Assembly (NCBI RefSeq): GCF_038452265.1
Contig: NZ_CP151843.1
Location: 1,432,079-1,496,078 of the forward strand
Origin: Vibrio diazotrophicus
GTDB lineage: Bacteria > Pseudomonadota > Gammaproteobacteria > Enterobacterales > Vibrionaceae
DNA: 64,000 nucleotides
Reading direction: 5' to 3'
A program made the translations under genes and the position numbers. Numbering within the stretch: the first letter of the stretch is position 1; each line of letters starts with the position of its first letter. This document shows, piece after piece, positions 34,412 through 43,874 of this stretch. The notes beneath the pieces were generated by a model. The model was not told the origin of the DNA and made no database searches. It worked only from the letters and a program-made list of their open reading frames with translations.

Positions 34412-35677
34412 ATGGATATCTTTAAGAAAAAAGAATCAAACGTTCAATCTTACGCAAAAAATTTCCCCGTTGTTTTCTCCACTGCTAAAGGCAGTTGGCT
34501 CTACACCAAAGATGGTGACGCTTACCTAGATTTCTTAGCGGGTGCCGGTTCACTGAACTATGGGCACAACAACGCCATTTTTAAGATGGCACTGCTTGAG
34601 TACATCGACAGAGATGGCATTACCCATGGTTTAGACATGCACTCAGAAGCGAAAGCTGAATTCTTAAGTGCATTGCAAACTTATATTTTTGAGCCTCGCT
34701 CTTTGAACTACAAAGTACAGTTCACTGGCCCTACAGGTACCAATGCCGTAGAAGCGGCCATGAAGCTTGCGCGTAAAGTGACGGGCCGTAGCAATATTAT
34801 TGCGTTCACCAATGGCTTCCACGGTTGTTCGTATGGCGCACTTGCCGCGACAGGTAACCAACACCATCGTGGTGGCGCTGGAATGGGGCTGTCGGGTGTG
34901 ACTCGTCTACCTTATGAAGGTTATGCGGATATCGATGGCTTGGCCTTGTTCGAAACCATGTTGTGTGACAACTCATCTGGCTTAGATAAACCTGCGGCTG
35001 TTCTGGTTGAAACGGTTCAGGGTGAAGGTGGCTTGAACGCTGCGTCAAATGAGTGGTTACAACGTTTGGCGAAGATTTGTAAATCACACGACGTACTGTT
35101 GATCGTCGATGACATTCAGGCGGGTTGTGGCCGTACAGGCACGTTCTTTAGTTTTGAGCCTTCGGGTATCCAGCCAGATATTGTTACTTTATCGAAATCC
35201 ATTGGTGGTTATGGTTTACCTATGGCGGTTGTGCTGTTTAAACCAGAACTCGACCAATGGAAACCGGGCGAACACAACGGCACATTCCGTGGTAATAACC
35301 ATGCGTTTGTCACCGCTGCAAAAGCGTTAGAAACCTACTGGGCAGATGAAGAATTTTCACAGCACATTCAGCAACGTGCTGAGCAGGTGACACAAGCGAT
35401 CCAAAAAGCGCTTTGTATGTATCCGACAATGTTTACCCGCTTGAAAGGTCGCGGTCTGATGCAAGGTATTGAGTGTCAGAGCGGTGAGATTTCAGACAAG
35501 ATTGCCCGCGAATGTTTCCGCTTAGGTATGGTGATTGAAACCGCAGGTCCGGATGATGAAGTAGTGAAATTCTTCTGTCCTCTGACTATCAGTGAGTCTG
35601 AGCTTGAACAAGGCTTAACTATTTTTGCGCAAGCAGTTGAAAACATCGCATCTCAATACATTAAAAAAGCGTCATAA
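34412..35677 (+). CDS. ectB: Diaminobutyrate-2-oxoglutarate transaminase
   Basis: A 421-residue class-III PLP aminotransferase that converts aspartate semialdehyde and glutamate to diaminobutyrate, the first committed step to ectoine. Seen: GPTGTNAVEAAMKLARKVTGR, LIVDDIQAGCGRTGTFFSFE and the Schiff-base lysine in TLSKSIGGYGLP. It begins 59 nt after ectA and ends 9 nt before ectC. Confidence 0.96.
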   Translation: MDIFKKKESNVQSYAKNFPVVFSTAKGSWLYTKDGDAYLDFLAGAGSLNYGHNNAIFKMALLEYIDRDGITHGLDMHSEAKAEFLSALQTYIFEPRSLNYKVQFTGPTGTNAVEAAMKLARKVTGRSNIIAFTNGFHGCSYGALAATGNQHHRGGAGMGLSGVTRLPYEGYADIDGLALFETMLCDNSSGLDKPAAVLVETVQGEGGLNAASNEWLQRLAKICKSHDVLLIVDDIQAGCGRTGTFFSFEPSGIQPDIVTLSKSIGGYGLPMAVVLFKPELDQWKPGEHNGTFRGNNHAFVTAAKALETYWADEEFSQHIQQRAEQVTQAIQKALCMYPTMFTRLKGRGLMQGIECQSGEISDKIARECFRLGMVIETAGPDDEVVKFFCPLTISESELEQGLTIFAQAVENIASQYIKKAS

Positions 35678-35686
35678 GGAAAAGTC

Positions 35687-36073
35687 ATGATTGTAAGAAC
35701 ACTAGATGAATGTCGTCAGAGTGAACGTCGAGTCGTTGCGGAAACTTGGGAAAGTGTACGCATGCTGCTGAAAGATGATCAGATGGGCTTTTCGTTCCAC
35801 ATCACCAACATTTATAAGGGCACGGAAACGCATATTCACTACAAGAATCACCTTGAGTCTGTGTACTGCATGTCGGGTGAAGGTGAAATTGAAGTTGTTG
35901 GTGGTGAAACTTATCCGATCAAGCCAGGTACCTTATACATTCTCGATAAGCATGATGAACACTTCTTACGTGCTTATGAAGGCGCAGATATGGTGATGGC
36001 ATGTGTGTTTAACCCGCCGTTAACTGGTGCGGAAACCCATGACAAAGACGGTGTTTACCCGATTGTTGAATAA
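35687..36073 (+). CDS. ectC: L-ectoine synthase
   Basis: A 128-residue cupin that cyclises N-gamma-acetyl-diaminobutyrate to ectoine. The family start MIVRTLDECRQSERRV is present, with the cupin metal region THIHYKNHLESVYCMSGEGE and PGTLYILDKHDEHFLRA. AAGGAAAAG precedes the ATG. Confidence 0.97.
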   Translation: MIVRTLDECRQSERRVVAETWESVRMLLKDDQMGFSFHITNIYKGTETHIHYKNHLESVYCMSGEGEIEVVGGETYPIKPGTLYILDKHDEHFLRAYEGADMVMACVFNPPLTGAETHDKDGVYPIVE

Positions 36074-36087
36074 CGCAACGCACCTAT

Positions 36088-36113
36088 TCTCCTTCCTCAA
36101 TGCAGGAAGGAGA
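36088..36113 (+). promoter_or_regulatory. Intercistronic hairpin between ectC and ask
   Basis: TCTCCTTCCT and AGGAAGGAGA pair perfectly around CAATGC. There is no T-tract, so this is more likely an mRNA-stability or processing element that sets the ask:ectABC ratio than a full terminator. Confidence 0.5.
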
Positions 36114-36164
36114 GAACTCGCAAAATAAGAAGTGACTTTTAACCCAACGAGAAGAGGAGACATC

Positions 36165-37589
36165 ATGTATTACACCGTAGAGAAAATCGGTGGTACTTCT
36201 ATGTCTGCGTTTGACGCAGTTCTTGATAATATTCTGCTAAAACCGAGCAATCCATACGGTCGAGTATTTGTTGTATCGGCTTATTCAGGGATGACTGACG
36301 CCTTACTGGAGTGCAAACGCACAGGTAAGTCAGGTATCTACAAAATGATCGCCAAACGAGACGACGCTTGGCGCGAGGCAATATACGAACTTGAGCAACG
36401 TATGTTGATGATCAATGAGAACTTGTTCGCCGATCCTATGAGTCGATTGCGCGCAGATAAGTTTATCCGCTCTCGAATTTCTGAAGCAGTAAACTGCATC
36501 AATAATATTTTGGAAACCTGCCAGTATGGTCAGTTTTCGTTGCGTCATTATTTGCCACAGGTAAGAGAGTTTCTTTCCTCGATTGGTGAGGCGCACAGTG
36601 CTTATAACACGGCGTTAAAGCTCAAAACATTAGGCGTGAATGCTCGTTTTGTGGATTTGTCGGGTTGGAGCAACGGTGCTCAGGGATCGCTTGATGAGGT
36701 TATTCAGAAAGCGTTTGAAGATATCGATGTGGAAACCGAGCTACCGATTGTGACTGGTTATGCTTACTGTGATGAAGGCTTAATGAAAACTTATGATCGC
36801 GGTTATAGCGAAATGACCTTCAGCCGTATTGCTGCACTAACAAATGCAGACCAAGCGATCATTCATAAAGAGTATCACCTAAGTTCAGCAGACCCTCGTG
36901 TGGTAGGTCCGGATAAAGTGCGCCCTATGGGGTTGACCAACTACGATGTTGCTGACCAGTTGGCTAACTTGGGAATGGAAGCCATTCACCCTAACGCCGC
37001 AGCGGGTCTTCGTAAGCAAGGTATTGAGCTGCGAGTTAAAAATACTTTCGAACCGGAACACGGTGGCACACTGATATCTAATGTTCATCAGCCTGAAGAT
37101 AACAAAGTTGAGATCATTGCGGGTCGAAATAAAGTGTTTGCCCTGCACATGTTTGATCAAAGCATGGTCGGAAAAGTGGATAACGTAAGTTATGAGCTAA
37201 TGGAAATCATCGCTGAAGCCAAAGTGCATTTGGTTGGAAAGGAGATGAACGCCAACTCAATGACTTATTTCCTCAGCGGCAGTTCTGAGAACCTCAATGA
37301 GGTGCTTTATAAGGCTGAAAAACGTTATCCGAACGCATCGATTTCTGGAAAAATGGTGGCACTGATCTCTGCAATTGGCGCATCAATCAATACCAATGCG
37401 GCATTGAGTTTAGGTATGCAGGCATTAGATAAAGCCGACGTGACACCTATGGCAGCGTATTCATCTATGCGTAACGTTAACGTGCAATTCGTGGTCGAAG
37501 ATAGCGACTACAACAGTGCCATTTGTGCCTTGCACCAGAAGTTAATCGCTCAGAAAGAAGAGTCGAAACCTTCGGTAAAAGCGGCCTAA
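36165..37589 (+). CDS. ask: Aspartate kinase of the ectoine operon (Ask_Ect type)
   Basis: A 474-residue aspartokinase that phosphorylates aspartate to feed ectoine synthesis. It has the VEKIGGTSMSAFDAV start, a kinase domain with GYSEMTFSRIAALTNADQAIIHKEYHLSSADPR, and C-terminal ACT domains. Ectoine-linked kinases of this type are typically insensitive to feedback by lysine and threonine. The start is ATG 36165 with AGAGGAG upstream. Confidence 0.94.
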   Translation: MYYTVEKIGGTSMSAFDAVLDNILLKPSNPYGRVFVVSAYSGMTDALLECKRTGKSGIYKMIAKRDDAWREAIYELEQRMLMINENLFADPMSRLRADKFIRSRISEAVNCINNILETCQYGQFSLRHYLPQVREFLSSIGEAHSAYNTALKLKTLGVNARFVDLSGWSNGAQGSLDEVIQKAFEDIDVETELPIVTGYAYCDEGLMKTYDRGYSEMTFSRIAALTNADQAIIHKEYHLSSADPRVVGPDKVRPMGLTNYDVADQLANLGMEAIHPNAAAGLRKQGIELRVKNTFEPEHGGTLISNVHQPEDNKVEIIAGRNKVFALHMFDQSMVGKVDNVSYELMEIIAEAKVHLVGKEMNANSMTYFLSGSSENLNEVLYKAEKRYPNASISGKMVALISAIGASINTNAALSLGMQALDKADVTPMAAYSSMRNVNVQFVVEDSDYNSAICALHQKLIAQKEESKPSVKAA

Positions 37590-37634
37590 CGTGTTTATAT
37601 AACTAACTTGTTTAGGTAAAAAGACGTGCCAATT

Positions 37635-37672
37635 AAAAAAGGCGTTGAGTGGTTACACTTAACGCCTTTTTA
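37635..37672. terminator. Bidirectional terminator after ask
   Basis: AAAAAAGGCGTTGAGTG pairs with CACTTAACGCCTTTTT around GTTA, with A-runs and T-runs on the two sides. It serves ask (+) and the convergent glyoxalase-family gene (-). Confidence 0.92.
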
Positions 37673-37692
37673 AACACTTGTCACTGGTGCTG

Positions 37693-38079
37693 TTATTCGC
37701 TCTGGTACAGTTCCAGAGGCAGGCCGTCAGGGTCTGCGAAGAAGGTATACTGTTTACCTGTAAACTCATCCACTCTTATCGGCTCAACTTCAACGCCTTG
37801 CTGTTCAAGCTTGTTCTTGGCGGCAGAGATATCATCAACACAGAAAGCAAGATGGCGTAAGCCTTGCGCTTCCGGATAGCTTGGCCTTTTTGGCGCTTCA
37901 GGAAATGAGAACAACTCAATTTGTGAACCATCTGGCAACGCTAAATCTAGCTTGTAAGAATCGCGCGCTTGCCGGTAATTTTCAGCAATGACTTCTAGTC
38001 CGAGAACATCAACATAGAAGGCTTTTGAGCGGGGATAGTCAGAGCAAATAATCGCAGCGTGATGAATTCGTTTTAACAT
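37693..38079 (-). CDS. gloA2: VOC/glyoxalase-I-family protein (YaeR/GloA2-like)
   Basis: A 128-residue vicinal-oxygen-chelate metalloprotein of the YaeR group: IHHAAIICSDYPRSKAFYVDVLGLEV, ELFSFPEAPKRPSYPEAQGLRHLAF and a C-terminal FFADPDGLPLELYQ. Conserved metal-site positions His (7), Glu (about 55), His (about 76) and Glu (about 124) are present. Function is not firmly known; it is related to glyoxalase I. GAGG lies before the ATG. The gene follows a LysR gene by 17 nt on the same strand. Confidence 0.85.
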   Translation of the reverse strand: MLKRIHHAAIICSDYPRSKAFYVDVLGLEVIAENYRQARDSYKLDLALPDGSQIELFSFPEAPKRPSYPEAQGLRHLAFCVDDISAAKNKLEQQGVEVEPIRVDEFTGKQYTFFADPDGLPLELYQSE

Positions 38080-38096
38080 GATGTCCTCGTAACGTT

Positions 38097-39020
38097 TCAG
38101 CGGTTGAGCTTTGGACGCAAATGTTCAAGTGCGTAATCAATAAAGACTCTCAAGCGCGCGGGCATGTATTTGGTTTGAGCATACTGCATAGCAATCGCAC
38201 CATGGTAGTTACTCTTAATCGTCCACTCTTGTAACAGTTGCACCACTTCTCCGTTGGCAATCGCATCTTGAACCACAAAGTCATGGAAAATCCCGATACC
38301 CAAACCATTTTTTGCCCCGTTTAAACGGATCTGAGATTGGTTAACCGCGAAACGACCGGTTACCGCTACAGTGTGGAACTCATCGTCTTTAAGAAAGCTC
38401 CAGATATGGTCATGCTCGGTTTCTGCAAGATAAAGGCAATCGTGCTGCGAAAGATCCGTAGGATGCTTAGGTACGCCTCTCTGTTTGAGGTAATCGGGGC
38501 TGGCACATAGCACCAAGTTAGTTTTGGCCAGCTCCTTAAGTACCAAGTTTTCGTCCGGTTTATCGGTCAGTTTGAATGCTACATCGACATTGTGTTTGAA
38601 CAGATCGATTTCACCATCTGCGGCGCGAAGTCTGAGTTTGATCTCTGGATACTGTTTCAGAAACGGCACAACTAGTGGTTGCAAAACGGAGTTAAGGAAC
38701 GCCTCTGGTGCGGCAACGGTGAGAGTGCCTGCTGCCTCGGTATGATCCGAGCTTGAAAGCTCTACCGCTTGCTGCGCAGCATTCATCATCACCAAACATT
38801 GGTCATAAATTTTTTGACCTGCCTGAGTAATGATCAGTTTCCTTGTGGTGCGTTCAAACAGCTTCACCGACAAAGCTTGTTCTAAACGAGTAATAAGTTT
38901 ACTTAACGCGGACGGAGTAACGCCTAACTTGTGAGCCGCAGCGGTAAAACTGCCTTCATTTACAATTAAGATAAATGTCGCTAAATCAGGAAGTAAGGTA
39001 ATAAGCTTTGGGTTTAGCAT
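38097..39020 (-). CDS. LysR-family transcriptional regulator
   Basis: A 307-residue LysR regulator: the winged helix includes LIVNEGSFTAAAHKLGVTPSALSKLITRLE, and the co-inducer domain has LRAADGEIDLFKHNVDVAFKL. It belongs to the large group related to DsdC/AaeR-type proteins. It lies just upstream of the glyoxalase-family gene and may be co-transcribed with it. Confidence 0.86.
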   Translation of the reverse strand: MLNPKLITLLPDLATFILIVNEGSFTAAAHKLGVTPSALSKLITRLEQALSVKLFERTTRKLIITQAGQKIYDQCLVMMNAAQQAVELSSSDHTEAAGTLTVAAPEAFLNSVLQPLVVPFLKQYPEIKLRLRAADGEIDLFKHNVDVAFKLTDKPDENLVLKELAKTNLVLCASPDYLKQRGVPKHPTDLSQHDCLYLAETEHDHIWSFLKDDEFHTVAVTGRFAVNQSQIRLNGAKNGLGIGIFHDFVVQDAIANGEVVQLLQEWTIKSNYHGAIAMQYAQTKYMPARLRVFIDYALEHLRPKLNR

Positions 39021-39164
39021 GGTGTTTAGGCGTTCAATGATCGTACAAGTGCAGTGATGATGCGAACTGTATCATAAGAATCACAAGATCTGTTCGGCTA
39101 ATTCTAACTTATGAGAAGTAGAAATCGTCTATCTTTACAAAATGTTGTGCTAGGGAAAGCTGGA

Positions 39165-40898
39165 ATGAAGAAAACTGAAAAGCGGTGGTATTCGAGATTT
39201 GTAATGCCACTACACATCCATTTATCTGTGATGTTTGTCACTGTGGTAGCGGGCTCATGCCTACTGCAAATCTGGGCTTCTTCCAAAAGTATCGACAACA
39301 TTATTTTTGAAGCCAATCAAACCCTGTTTGAACAAATAGCCACCACAACGAAAGGCGATTTTGAAAAGGTTTTCCAGCCAGCGATGCATGCTATCAGTAC
39401 CTTAGAGCTCACGCCTCTTAATGATCCAGCTCGTGAAGATGGCCGAATTCCCTATCTCGCCATTTTGCAAAAATTGTTACATACCCAGCCCGGCGTCAAT
39501 GCTTATTTCATTGGTTATAACAATGGGGATGTATTGGCTGCGTTCAAAAACACTCAGTCGAGTTGGATGACAGACATTCCAGTGCCTAAAAATGCAGAGT
39601 TGTTTGGTGTGATGTCTTCCCATGAAAAAGGTTATGCGACACTGTTCTTTTTTAGTGTTGACGGTAATGTCATTGGTTCGCAGATTATCTCCAATAGCAG
39701 CTTAGATGCTCGTAAGGAAACTTGGTACCAAGCGGCGCAAAAAAATGAGATGAGTCTGGCGAGGCCGAGGTTCTTTAAAGTTCAACAGCAAATTGGCGTG
39801 ACGGTGCAAAAGCGATCAGAAACAGGAACGGTTATTGCGGCTGAGATATTGCTATCCAGCGTTTCAAATGTGCTGGCAGGCAGCGCACAAGATCACCCTT
39901 CGACAAGACTGTTGTTTGAAAAAAATCAACGCTATATCTACGCCTTCAGTGAAGGCAGCAGCCACCGTCTGTCATTAAGTGAATTGGAGACCATTGACCA
40001 GTTACCTTTTCCAAATATCAGATCGTTTATTCTCGATGAAAGCAATGTCGCGAAAGGCTTAAAAACAGAAATGATTGATGATGAGAAGTGGTTTGGCGAA
40101 GTGTTTCCCGTTGCGAAAATTGGCGATAAAGATTTCTACTTACTGTTTGCCATAAAAGAAACAGAACTGTTAGATAAAGCCGCCGCCATAAGACATCATG
40201 CGATAGCAACCGCGTTTATTCTTGCTCTGCTCGTATTGCCAATTGTTTATATCATGGCGCAATTTATTAGCCGTCCCATTCGTTTAGCCACTCAAAATGC
40301 TCAAGACATCAGTCACTTCAAGTTTGATGCGCCAAACTATAAACCCAGCCGAATCCGAGAGATTGTTGATCTTAGTAAAGCGTTAAAAGGGATGAACATC
40401 ACCATTCACAACTTTTTTGAACTGACCAGAACCATATCGAAACAGAAAGACTCTGTGAGAATTCAGTCGGTGATTAGTGAAGGTTTGGTCAAAGTAACCA
40501 AAGCTCAAGGTGCTTTCTTATCGATATGGGATGATAAGGAGGGGAGCTTAGAGGCTCATATCTATTGGGACAGTAAAACCAAAGATAAGAATGATGTCTC
40601 TCTTGCTTATTTGGATAGCAACGAAAAGGTTCTCAGCATTTACTCGCAAGTAAACGGTGAAGAGTATTTGATCTATGAAAACTCGCCTGAGTTTGCGAGA
40701 AAGCTTCGTCTGCCAGAAGAGATCTGGTGGCTCATGGTGCCGCTTTATAACCGTGAACAGGAATGCATTGGATGTTTGAACCTTGCTTATCTGAACGAGC
40801 ACAAGCAAGCAATATTAGATGAAACACTTCCACTCACTTTGGTGCTAACTGGCTATACCTCGCTTGCTATAGAAACGAAAAAACACTTGAGAGAGTAA
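39165..40898 (+). CDS. N-terminal half of an interrupted sensor/HD-GYP protein
   Basis: 577 residues from ATG 39165 (AGGGA upstream). There is a membrane helix at about 20-40, a large periplasmic Cache-like sensor region, a second membrane helix (IATAFILALLVLPIVYIMAQF), a HAMP-like linker and a GAF-like domain (about 410-570). It ends at TAA (40896-40898) right after KKHLRE. The next codons continue in the same frame as KELLEAFIRVIAG, the usual linker into an HD-GYP domain. So this is the front of a single longer gene cut by one stop codon; without the output domain it would sense but not act. Confidence 0.8.
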   Translation: MKKTEKRWYSRFVMPLHIHLSVMFVTVVAGSCLLQIWASSKSIDNIIFEANQTLFEQIATTTKGDFEKVFQPAMHAISTLELTPLNDPAREDGRIPYLAILQKLLHTQPGVNAYFIGYNNGDVLAAFKNTQSSWMTDIPVPKNAELFGVMSSHEKGYATLFFFSVDGNVIGSQIISNSSLDARKETWYQAAQKNEMSLARPRFFKVQQQIGVTVQKRSETGTVIAAEILLSSVSNVLAGSAQDHPSTRLLFEKNQRYIYAFSEGSSHRLSLSELETIDQLPFPNIRSFILDESNVAKGLKTEMIDDEKWFGEVFPVAKIGDKDFYLLFAIKETELLDKAAAIRHHAIATAFILALLVLPIVYIMAQFISRPIRLATQNAQDISHFKFDAPNYKPSRIREIVDLSKALKGMNITIHNFFELTRTISKQKDSVRIQSVISEGLVKVTKAQGAFLSIWDDKEGSLEAHIYWDSKTKDKNDVSLAYLDSNEKVLSIYSQVNGEEYLIYENSPEFARKLRLPEEIWWLMVPLYNREQECIGCLNLAYLNEHKQAILDETLPLTLVLTGYTSLAIETKKHLRE

Positions 40899-40907
40899 AA
40901 GGAACTT

Positions 40908-42044
40908 TTGGAAGCGTTCATTCGTGTCATTGCGGGTGCTATTGATACCAAGTCTCCCTACACGGGAAATCACTGTCAGCGGGTGCCGGTACTTACAGAA
41001 CGTCTAGTCACGGCTGCGGCTGAATCGGATTTACAGTCCTTTAAAGATTTTTCGCTCACAGCGGATGATCAGGAAGCGTTGCACATCGCCTCATGGCTGC
41101 ATGACTGCGGCAAAGTGACAACACCTGAATATGTGGTGGATAAATCAACCAAATTGGAAACCATCTACAACCGCATCCATGAAATCAGAACCCGTTTTGA
41201 AGTGCTGAAAAGAGACGCACAAATTGATGCTTATCAGTCGGCATTTGGCACTTTACCGAACGAGCAACAAGCACAGCTGGATGAGAAATGGCGTCAGTTG
41301 GATGAAGATTTCGCGTTTATTGCACAAATGAACGAGGGTAATGAGTTTCTCAGCGAAGAGCACCAACAGCGCATTCATGGAATTGCGGGTAAAACTTGGC
41401 AACGAACCTTGGATTCAAGATTGGGATTAGGGCTGGAAGAAGCGAAACGTTATCGTGATGAAGACAATGATCTGCCCGTTACCGAATTACTTTTGGCGGA
41501 TAAGCCGTCGCATCGTATTCCTTGGGAATCGAGCAAAATTCGAGATGCGCGCTTCCAGTTGCAGCCCAAGCAATACAAGAACGATCAGGGTGAGCTTTAT
41601 AACCTTTGCATTCAACGTGGCACGTTAAACGATGAAGAGCGCTTTATCATCAATGACCATATCATCGAAACCATGATGATGCTGGAATCATTGCCGTTTC
41701 CAAGCTCCATGAAAAACATCCCGCTGATTGCTGGTAGCCACCATGAAAAACTGGACGGTAAAGGTTATCCGCAAGGTATTGATGAAAGTGAAATCCCGCT
41801 TGCAGGGAAGGCGATGGCGATTGCCGATATCTTTGAAGCACTGACCAGCTCAGATCGACCATACAAAAAAGCCAAGACCTTGTCGGAGTCGCTCAGAATT
41901 ATGAGTTTTATGGTCAAAGATAATCACATTGATGCTGAACTGTTTGCCTTGTTCCTTAACTCGGGTATTTACATGGAATACGCCAAACAGTTTTTAGAAC
42001 CTGAGCAGATAGATCAAGTCAACGTGGCGGATTATTTGGCATAG
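40908..42044 (+). CDS. HD-GYP phosphodiesterase domain, separated C-terminal half
   Basis: A 378-residue HD-GYP domain, the cyclic-di-GMP phosphodiesterase family. The HD pair (SWLHDCGKV) and the GYP motif (HHEKLDGKGYP) are intact, as is TGNHCQRVP. It includes an unusually long insert between them (about residues 75-250). It begins at a TTG (40908) only nine bases after the upstream stop and in the same frame, so it is the tail of that gene. It could be made separately by re-initiation at this TTG, but no good ribosome-binding site is seen beyond AAAGGAA. Confidence 0.8.
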   Translation: MEAFIRVIAGAIDTKSPYTGNHCQRVPVLTERLVTAAAESDLQSFKDFSLTADDQEALHIASWLHDCGKVTTPEYVVDKSTKLETIYNRIHEIRTRFEVLKRDAQIDAYQSAFGTLPNEQQAQLDEKWRQLDEDFAFIAQMNEGNEFLSEEHQQRIHGIAGKTWQRTLDSRLGLGLEEAKRYRDEDNDLPVTELLLADKPSHRIPWESSKIRDARFQLQPKQYKNDQGELYNLCIQRGTLNDEERFIINDHIIETMMMLESLPFPSSMKNIPLIAGSHHEKLDGKGYPQGIDESEIPLAGKAMAIADIFEALTSSDRPYKKAKTLSESLRIMSFMVKDNHIDAELFALFLNSGIYMEYAKQFLEPEQIDQVNVADYLA

Positions 42045-42076
42045 TCTAATCAGCCATCGATAAAGTCCTTTCGAAC

Positions 42077-43828
42077 TTATTTTAAAATGCCGATGGATTT
42101 AAGTTTGCGATAAAGGGTGTTACGACTGATGCCAAGCATCTTTGATGTTTGGCTGATGTTACCCTGATTCGCTTGATACGCTTTTAGCAGTTTATCTTCG
42201 ACGGTGGTTTTTAAATCCACCGCTTCATCTTCAGATTCAATATCAACAACGCGATTGAGCAAAGATTTGCTGATATGCCCCGGAACATGTTCCAGCCCTA
42301 GTTCAGGCTCATCACTGGCCAGTAGACAAGCCACTTTCATCATGTTGTCTAACTCACGAATATTGCCCGGCCAATGGTAGCTGGTGAGGAGCTCCATCAG
42401 ATTGGGCGATAACGACTGAGCGCCAATACGATAAGTTTTGTGAATGCTCTCAATTAGCGCCGCTTTGTCTTGTCGCTCGCGTAAAGCGGGTAGATGCAAA
42501 ATCAAACCGTTGAGACGGTAATAGAGATCTTGGCGGAAAGAGCCTTCCGCAACCGATTTCTCTAAGTCTTTATGAGTGGCAGCAATGATCTGAATATCGA
42601 CCGGATAACTTTGGTTTGAACCAACAGGAATGACGACTTTATCCTGAATTACGTGTAGCAAACGAGATTGCGCTTCTAACGGCATATCTGCAATCTCATC
42701 CAAAAACAGAATGCCTTTATCGGCTTGTCGAATCTTTCCTTGGTACCCCTTGCTGTTCGCACCCGTAAAAGCGCCTGCCACATAGCCGAACAGTTCAGAT
42801 TCAATCAGATCTTTGGGTAGAGCCCCGCAGTTTACGCTAACCAGCGCTTTGTTTTTTCGTGAATTTCGCTGGTGGAGTGCCTTTACAAATTCGCCTTTTC
42901 CTACGCCCGTTTCACCGAGGATCATTAATGTAATGTCTTTATCAATCAGCTTGTTGGCCTGCTGCCATGCTTGCTCTATGGTGGTGTCACCAAAATGCAG
43001 TTCACAAGAAGCTGTATAAGAGTAGTGGGATTGGCGAGGTTTGTCGGTTAACGGGTGTTTCTCAAACACAAACGGTTTTGGTCGCTGGTTAAACACTTCA
43101 TCAACCGAGTGTCCAACCACAGAGCTTTGCGCCAACAGCTGAGCGGCAATGTGGTTGTGTGCCAGAATTTTTCCACCTTCATCCGCAATAACAATACCTT
43201 GCCAGCCACTGTTAAGCAGTGAGCGTTCACAAGCGAGATCAATTCGAGTCGAGCCTTGAGGGATTTCACACAGCAGATGATTCTCAATCAGTTGAACCAT
43301 GTTCTGCACTAGAACCTGCATCGATAAATCGTGTTTTTGCTGTTCACTGGTGATATCAAGAATACCGAGCAACTCTCCCTGATGAGTGAAAATAGGACAT
43401 GAAGAACAGCTGATAAAATGGTGCTGCCGAATGTAGTGTTGATTACCAACAACCGTGACTGGGCGGGCTTCCACAATTGCAGTGCCTATCGCATTTGTCC
43501 CTTTGAGTTTTTCCTGCCAGCAAGCACCTGATTCCAGCGCAATTTCCGTTAAACGCTCCTTAAATCTGGGATGCCCCCAAGTGGAAAGAATCACCCCTTC
43601 TTTGTCGGTTAACACTAAGTGACTGTCACTGTGCCCACACATTTGATTGAAAAGTGGTACAGCATGCCTTTCTACCGCAGAAATTAATGACGTGGCTAAC
43701 CATTTGCGCTCTTTGAGCTCGTAATTTGGCAAGCGAATATGCTCAGGACGACTTCTTTGAGTGAGTCCTGCTTCTTCACTTCGATGCCAAGATGTTGATA
43801 GCCAATCTTTAACTGTTTGAATTTGCAT
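42077..43828 (-). CDS. Sigma-54-dependent activator, AcoR-like
   Basis: A 583-residue enhancer-binding protein. The N-terminal GAF-like sensor is of the AcoR type (LVLTDKEGVILSTWG, LKGTNAIGTAIVEARPVTVVG). A PAS-like part follows. The AAA+ domain has GETGVGKGEF (Walker A), ESELFGYVAGAFTGA (sigma-54 contact loop) and GILFLDEIADMP (Walker B). The C-terminus has a Fis-type helix-turn-helix (NISQTSKMLGISRNTLYRKL). The start is ATG 43828 with GGAAC upstream; longer starts would run into the intergenic palindromes. It is divergent from an aldehyde dehydrogenase with a sigma-54 promoter. Confidence 0.9.
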   Translation of the reverse strand: MQIQTVKDWLSTSWHRSEEAGLTQRSRPEHIRLPNYELKERKWLATSLISAVERHAVPLFNQMCGHSDSHLVLTDKEGVILSTWGHPRFKERLTEIALESGACWQEKLKGTNAIGTAIVEARPVTVVGNQHYIRQHHFISCSSCPIFTHQGELLGILDITSEQQKHDLSMQVLVQNMVQLIENHLLCEIPQGSTRIDLACERSLLNSGWQGIVIADEGGKILAHNHIAAQLLAQSSVVGHSVDEVFNQRPKPFVFEKHPLTDKPRQSHYSYTASCELHFGDTTIEQAWQQANKLIDKDITLMILGETGVGKGEFVKALHQRNSRKNKALVSVNCGALPKDLIESELFGYVAGAFTGANSKGYQGKIRQADKGILFLDEIADMPLEAQSRLLHVIQDKVVIPVGSNQSYPVDIQIIAATHKDLEKSVAEGSFRQDLYYRLNGLILHLPALRERQDKAALIESIHKTYRIGAQSLSPNLMELLTSYHWPGNIRELDNMMKVACLLASDEPELGLEHVPGHISKSLLNRVVDIESEDEAVDLKTTVEDKLLKAYQANQGNISQTSKMLGISRNTLYRKLKSIGILK

Positions 43829-43853
43829 AACTGTTCCATGTTGTGACAGTAGC

Positions 43854-43874
43854 AGTGTGTCATTTTGGGACACT
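43854..43874. promoter_or_regulatory. Candidate upstream activator sites for the AcoR-like protein
   Basis: AGTGTGTC-ATTTTGG-GACACT forms an inverted repeat, flanked by TGTTCCA (43832) and TGGAACA (43874) in opposite orientation. These lie about 110-150 bp upstream of the sigma-54 promoter of the aldehyde dehydrogenase gene. Confidence 0.55.

Larger units (their letters stand above)
39165..42044 (+). pseudogene. Reconstructed sensor-HAMP-GAF-HD-GYP gene broken by an in-frame TAA
   Basis: Both open frames are in one phase, separated only by the TAA at 40896. Reading it as CAA gives LREQKELLEAF, the expected linker sequence in this family. A C-to-T nonsense mutation or a sequencing error are the simple explanations. 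Confidence 0.75.
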
